A DNA stretch of 64,000 nt. Origin: Gillisia sp. Its GTDB lineage: Bacteria > Bacteroidota > Bacteroidia > Flavobacteriales > Flavobacteriaceae. The stretch lies in NCBI GenBank assembly GCA_024635655.1, contig JAGXIL010000018.1, positions 1 through 64,000 of the forward strand, given 5' to 3'. Made by a program: the position numbers and the translations under genes. Positions 61,018 through 64,000 of the stretch are shown here, piece by piece. Under the pieces are notes generated by a model. It did no database searches and was not told the DNA's origin. It saw nothing but the letters and a program-made list of their open reading frames with translations. Positions within the stretch are counted from its first letter, which is position 1, and every line of letters starts with the position of its first letter.

Positions 61018-61144
61018 GATTTCCTGCTAGCCCCGACGGAGCAATTGTTGGAGCTCCTGCCGCGAAGCTTTTCGCGAAGGGGCAGAGCGACTTGCGAGGG
61101 CGGGAAACGGCCCGGCGAAATAAGCCGCTGTCAATGCGCTCCAA
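61018..61144. repeat. GC-rich structured intergenic element
   Basis: This 127-bp stretch is much richer in GC than its surroundings. It holds a CGCGAA-GCT-TTTCGCG hairpin near 61071-61086, GGAGCTCC at 61050-61057 and terminal GGAGC/GCTCC arms (61038 and 61137). It looks like a dispersed palindromic repeat (CTAGCCCCGACGG type) rather than a gene. No second copy is in this window. Confidence 0.5.
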
Positions 61145-61159
61145 AAAAAGATTTTTTAT

Positions 61160-62017
61160 CTAATCCAGCAAACTTTTTGATGCCGCCATGACTTCTACAA
61201 TTCTGTTTTCGATATCAAAACTATCTCCCGAAGAAAGCACGTGAGTGATCAAATTCCTCATGGTTAAAGGGGTGCCATCTTTGAGGATCTTATAATTGTT
61301 GTGGGTAAGTTCTCCCGGATCAAAAACAATGACCATACCCGATCCAATGATATCACAGTCATTTCCATTGCGAATTACCATTCCGGTATCTTCGGCGAGA
61401 CCAATTCCCACGCGCTCCGGGTACCGGGCCACGGCTTCAGATAAACGTCCGAAACGGCCACGCTGAATAAAATGGGTGTCAATGATAATTTCGGGAATAA
61501 AAGACATGCCCTCCCGCATTTTTGTAGAAGCTTTAATAAAGGATTCCTTGCTGCTGCCGCCGGAGATCATTTCTTCAGACATGCACATAGCTCCTGCGCT
61601 GGTGCCTGCCACTACAAATTCTTCATTTTTATACCTGTCCATGAGAATTTCATGGAAGTTGGTATTTTTGATATGGGTGGTGATCTTGGATTGATTTCCG
61701 CCGGAAAACATCACACAATCTGCTGCTTTTAATTTTTGGATATTCTCTTCGCTGTCGGCATCAGACTTTGAACATATATACACGTGCTGTACGTTCTTAC
61801 ATCCCAACCTGTTAAATGCGTCCATATACATGTTCCCAATCTCCTCCGGTATTCCCGATGCCGTAGTGATGACAAGGATATTTGCTCCATTGCCACCGCT
61901 TTCAAAGACTACTCTGGCCAGAATTCCCTGGCTTATGTAATCCATTCGGAATCTGTTCGCTTTATGAAATCCTTTATCTTCATTTCCTCCTATGGGTATG
62001 AGGGTTCCTCTAATCAT
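61160..62017 (-). CDS. cphB: Cyanophycinase
   Basis: The 285-residue serine exopeptidase of family S51 degrades cyanophycin to beta-Asp-Arg. It begins RGTLIPIGGNEDKG, has CVMFSGGNQSKITTHI, the nucleophile in VAGTSAGAMCMSEEMI, IDTHFIQRGRFGRL and GIGLAEDTGMVIRNG as expected. There is no signal peptide, so it acts in the cytoplasm. It is divergent from cphA with 117 bp between the starts, which must hold both promoters. The asparaginase at 59788 can finish the breakdown. Confidence 0.95.
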   Translation of the reverse strand: MIRGTLIPIGGNEDKGFHKANRFRMDYISQGILARVVFESGGNGANILVITTASGIPEEIGNMYMDAFNRLGCKNVQHVYICSKSDADSEENIQKLKAADCVMFSGGNQSKITTHIKNTNFHEILMDRYKNEEFVVAGTSAGAMCMSEEMISGGSSKESFIKASTKMREGMSFIPEIIIDTHFIQRGRFGRLSEAVARYPERVGIGLAEDTGMVIRNGNDCDIIGSGMVIVFDPGELTHNNYKILKDGTPLTMRNLITHVLSSGDSFDIENRIVEVMAASKSLLD

Positions 62018-62134
62018 AATTAAACATTAAATTTAATTGCAAAAATAGATTAATAATATTCCTATTCATACATTACCGGCTTTTTAATATTCTCTTTTTT
62101 AGCCTCAATCACTCACTAAAATATATAAAATTCA

Positions 62135-64000
62135 ATGGTTATACGTCAGATTAATGCAATGCGGGGCCCCAATTACTGGTCTGTAAACAGACACAAATTA
62201 ATAGTAATGGTATTGGATCTGGAGGAAATGGAGGAGAGGCCATCAAATACCATTGAAGGTTTTAAAGAAAGACTGGAATCCACGTTTCCAGATATGTATG
62301 GGCACAGATGCTCTGTAGGGACGCCCGGCGGTTTTTTTGAACGTGTAGAAGAAGGTACCTGGATGGGGCATATCATTGAGCACATTGCTCTGGAGATACA
62401 AACCATGGCAGGAATGGATGTAGGCTTTGGAAGAACCCGGGGGTATGGGGAAGAAGGAGTGTATAATGTTGTTTTTGCCTATATGGAAGAGGCTGTAGGG
62501 ATCTATGCAGCAAGTGCGGCCGTAAGGGTTTGTGAAGCGCTAATCAAAGGAGAAGATTATGATCTAGCAAAGGATATTCACGAGATGCGGGTGCTTAGAG
62601 AAGAGGTAAGGCTGGGGCCAAGTACAGGTTCCATAGTTGAAGAAGCCGCTGCCAGGGGAATTCCTTGGATAAGATTAAATAGAAATTCGCTTTGCCAGCT
62701 GGGATATGGAGCGCACCAAAAAAGAATACAGGCCACTGTGACCAGTGAAACCAGTAACATTGCGGTAGAAATAGCAGGGGATAAAGAGGACACGAAATTT
62801 CTACTGGAACAGGCAGAAATTCCTGTTCCCCGTGGTAAAATACTAAAAACTGAGGAAGATTTAAAAATTGCAGTGGAATATGTAGGTTATCCTTTGGTGA
62901 CAAAACCAATTGACGGCAATCACGGAAGGGGAATTACCGTAAATATAAACACCTGGGAAGATGCCCTTACAGGTTTTAAAGCTGCCAAAAAGATCTCCAA
63001 TTCGGTGATCGTTGAAAAATTTATAACAGGTGCAGATTACCGTTTACTGGTCATCAATAATGTATTGGTTGCTGCGGCAAAACGTACTCCTGCGCATATT
63101 GTTGGAGATGGAATCCAGACAATTCAGCAGCTTATAGAGGAGGTGAACCGGGATCCCAGACGAGGCTATGGCCATGAGAATGTTTTGACCCAAATCACTG
63201 TAAATGATCTTACGAAGAGCATCATTGCCGCCAACGGATATACTTTGGATTCTGTTTTAAATGAAGGGAAACGTCTGGTCCTTAAAGACACTGCCAATTT
63301 AAGTACAGGTGGAACGGCAGAAGATGTAACCGAAATGGTACATCCTGCCAATATTTTTATGGCAGAACGTATCTCTAAAATTATTGATCTTGACATCTGC
63401 GGAATAGATATCATGACCACAGATATTAGTAAACCTCTTTCTGAAACAGGAGGAGCTGTAATTGAAGTGAATGCCGGCCCCGGATTTAGAATGCACCTGG
63501 CGCCAACCAGCGGGCTTCCCAGGAATGTTGCTGCCCCGGTCATTGACAAACTTTTTCCGCACGGGTCTACCGGGAAGATCCCGATCATTGCCGTTACAGG
63601 AACAAATGGAAAAACTACTACCACAAGATTAATAGCCCATTTTGCAAAGCTAAAGGGTTTAAAAGTGGGTTATACCACCAGTGACGGAATTTACATTCAG
63701 AACCGGATGTTGATGAAAGGGGATTGTACCGGTCCTTCCAGTGCGGAATTTGTACTGAAGGATCCCACGGTAAATTTCGCAGTGCTGGAATGTGCCAGAG
63801 GCGGATTGCTTCGGGCAGGCCTGGGATTTCATAAGTGTGACATTGGCATTGTGACCAATGTTGCGGCAGATCATTTGGGATTAAAGGGAATCCATACTAT
63901 AGAACAACTGGCTAAAGTGAAAGGTATTATTCCGGAAAGCGTGCTTTCGGAAGGATATGCTATACTCAATGCAGATGATGATCTGGTTTTCGATATGAGA
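62135..64000 (+). CDS. cphA: Cyanophycin synthetase, cut by the window end
   Basis: The 622 visible codons are the N-terminal and central part of CphA1, which builds the multi-L-arginyl-poly-L-aspartate storage polymer. Visible parts are the N-terminal domain (MVIRQINAMRGPNYWSVNRH), an ATP-grasp domain (about 210-460; LVTKPIDGNHGRGIT, VEKFITGADYRLLVI, VIEVNAGPGFRMHLAPT) that adds Asp, and the start of the Mur-ligase domain with P-loop GTNGKTTTT (489-497) that adds Arg. The family is about 870-900 residues, so some 250 are missing. The frame is intact up to base 64000. Confidence 0.95.
   Translation, partial: MVIRQINAMRGPNYWSVNRHKLIVMVLDLEEMEERPSNTIEGFKERLESTFPDMYGHRCSVGTPGGFFERVEEGTWMGHIIEHIALEIQTMAGMDVGFGRTRGYGEEGVYNVVFAYMEEAVGIYAASAAVRVCEALIKGEDYDLAKDIHEMRVLREEVRLGPSTGSIVEEAAARGIPWIRLNRNSLCQLGYGAHQKRIQATVTSETSNIAVEIAGDKEDTKFLLEQAEIPVPRGKILKTEEDLKIAVEYVGYPLVTKPIDGNHGRGITVNINTWEDALTGFKAAKKISNSVIVEKFITGADYRLLVINNVLVAAAKRTPAHIVGDGIQTIQQLIEEVNRDPRRGYGHENVLTQITVNDLTKSIIAANGYTLDSVLNEGKRLVLKDTANLSTGGTAEDVTEMVHPANIFMAERISKIIDLDICGIDIMTTDISKPLSETGGAVIEVNAGPGFRMHLAPTSGLPRNVAAPVIDKLFPHGSTGKIPIIAVTGTNGKTTTTRLIAHFAKLKGLKVGYTTSDGIYIQNRMLMKGDCTGPSSAEFVLKDPTVNFAVLECARGGLLRAGLGFHKCDIGIVTNVAADHLGLKGIHTIEQLAKVKGIIPESVLSEGYAILNADDDLVFDMR

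Noticed and set aside
62173-63874. Minus-strand open frames of 71-152 codons across the last 1.8 kb
   Set aside because: They are antisense to the continuous cyanophycin synthetase frame that runs off the window end.

Overview
The window looks like chromosomal DNA of a marine-type flavobacterium (Bacteroidota, Flavobacteriaceae; I would guess a relative of Gramella or Salegentibacter, but this is inference). The reasons are the AT-rich intergenic DNA with almost no Shine-Dalgarno sequences, TAnnTTTG promoter motifs, Bacteroidota-type gene families (BlaI plus M56/TonB-like sensors, TlpA lipoproteins, DUF4260, an S2 ribosomal protein with a long charged tail), many lipoproteins with a Bacteroidota-style lipobox, and intergenic DNA full of short palindromic repeats. 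I see no tRNA, rRNA, CRISPR array, prophage or insertion-sequence transposase.

Layout. 0-0.5 kb: three tandem 180-bp hairpin-bearing repeats. 0.5-9.8 kb: cutC, a spermidine-synthase-like methyltransferase, a small membrane protein, a two-gene molybdenum hydroxylase (2Fe-2S subunit plus Tat-exported molybdopterin subunit), a cupin, a gluconolactonase-like lipoprotein, an M1 aminopeptidase and a house-cleaning NTPase. 9.8-18.5 kb: DASS transporter, M19 dipeptidase lipoprotein, SulP anion transporter and a giant PD40/amidohydrolase. 18.6-26.3 kb: two related small membrane proteins among an SDR, a YihY/BrkB protein, a PAS protein, a Na+/H+ antiporter, a PfkB kinase and small envelope proteins. 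26.5-30.6 kb: recQ, ssb, an HPF-like ribosome hibernation factor and a DUF456 pair. 30.8-38 kb: one long operon, blaI - M56 - M56 - TlpA - TPR - TlpA-like, behind a tandem palindromic operator. 38-44.2 kb: an accessory run of DoxX-like, lipoprotein, outer-membrane and serine-hydrolase genes. 44.2-50.3 kb: GT2, ruvC, hemW, cyclase, DUF4260 and a GIY-YIG gene, all interleaved with repeats. 50.3-53.3 kb: translation genes rplM-rpsI-rpsB-tsf. 53.5-61 kb: two sister lipoproteins, an AI-2E transporter, polA and a plant-type asparaginase. 61-64 kb: divergent cyanophycinase and cyanophycin synthetase, the latter cut by the window end.

The least ordinary content is the repeat biology. Seven copies of an element of about 107 bp, with CGTCA...TGACG ends and two subterminal hairpins, sit between 47.65 and 50.29 kb, with a diverged copy near 15 kb. 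Four of them form two element-linker-(CT)n-element blocks that bracket a single-domain GIY-YIG nuclease gene as direct repeats, which makes that gene a candidate partner of the elements. Other repeats have entered coding space: the only plausible translation of hemW runs through three copies of a C/G-rich repeat, giving an 85-residue N-terminal extension, and a heptamer array touches the stop codon of a glycosyltransferase.

Other points of note are a three-member family of small GYLAY membrane proteins, an M56 pair that share nearly identical cores but different tails, a separate lipoprotein resembling the M56 tail, a TlpA-like protein that has lost its second active-site cysteine, and a LOV-like PAS domain without the photoactive cysteine.
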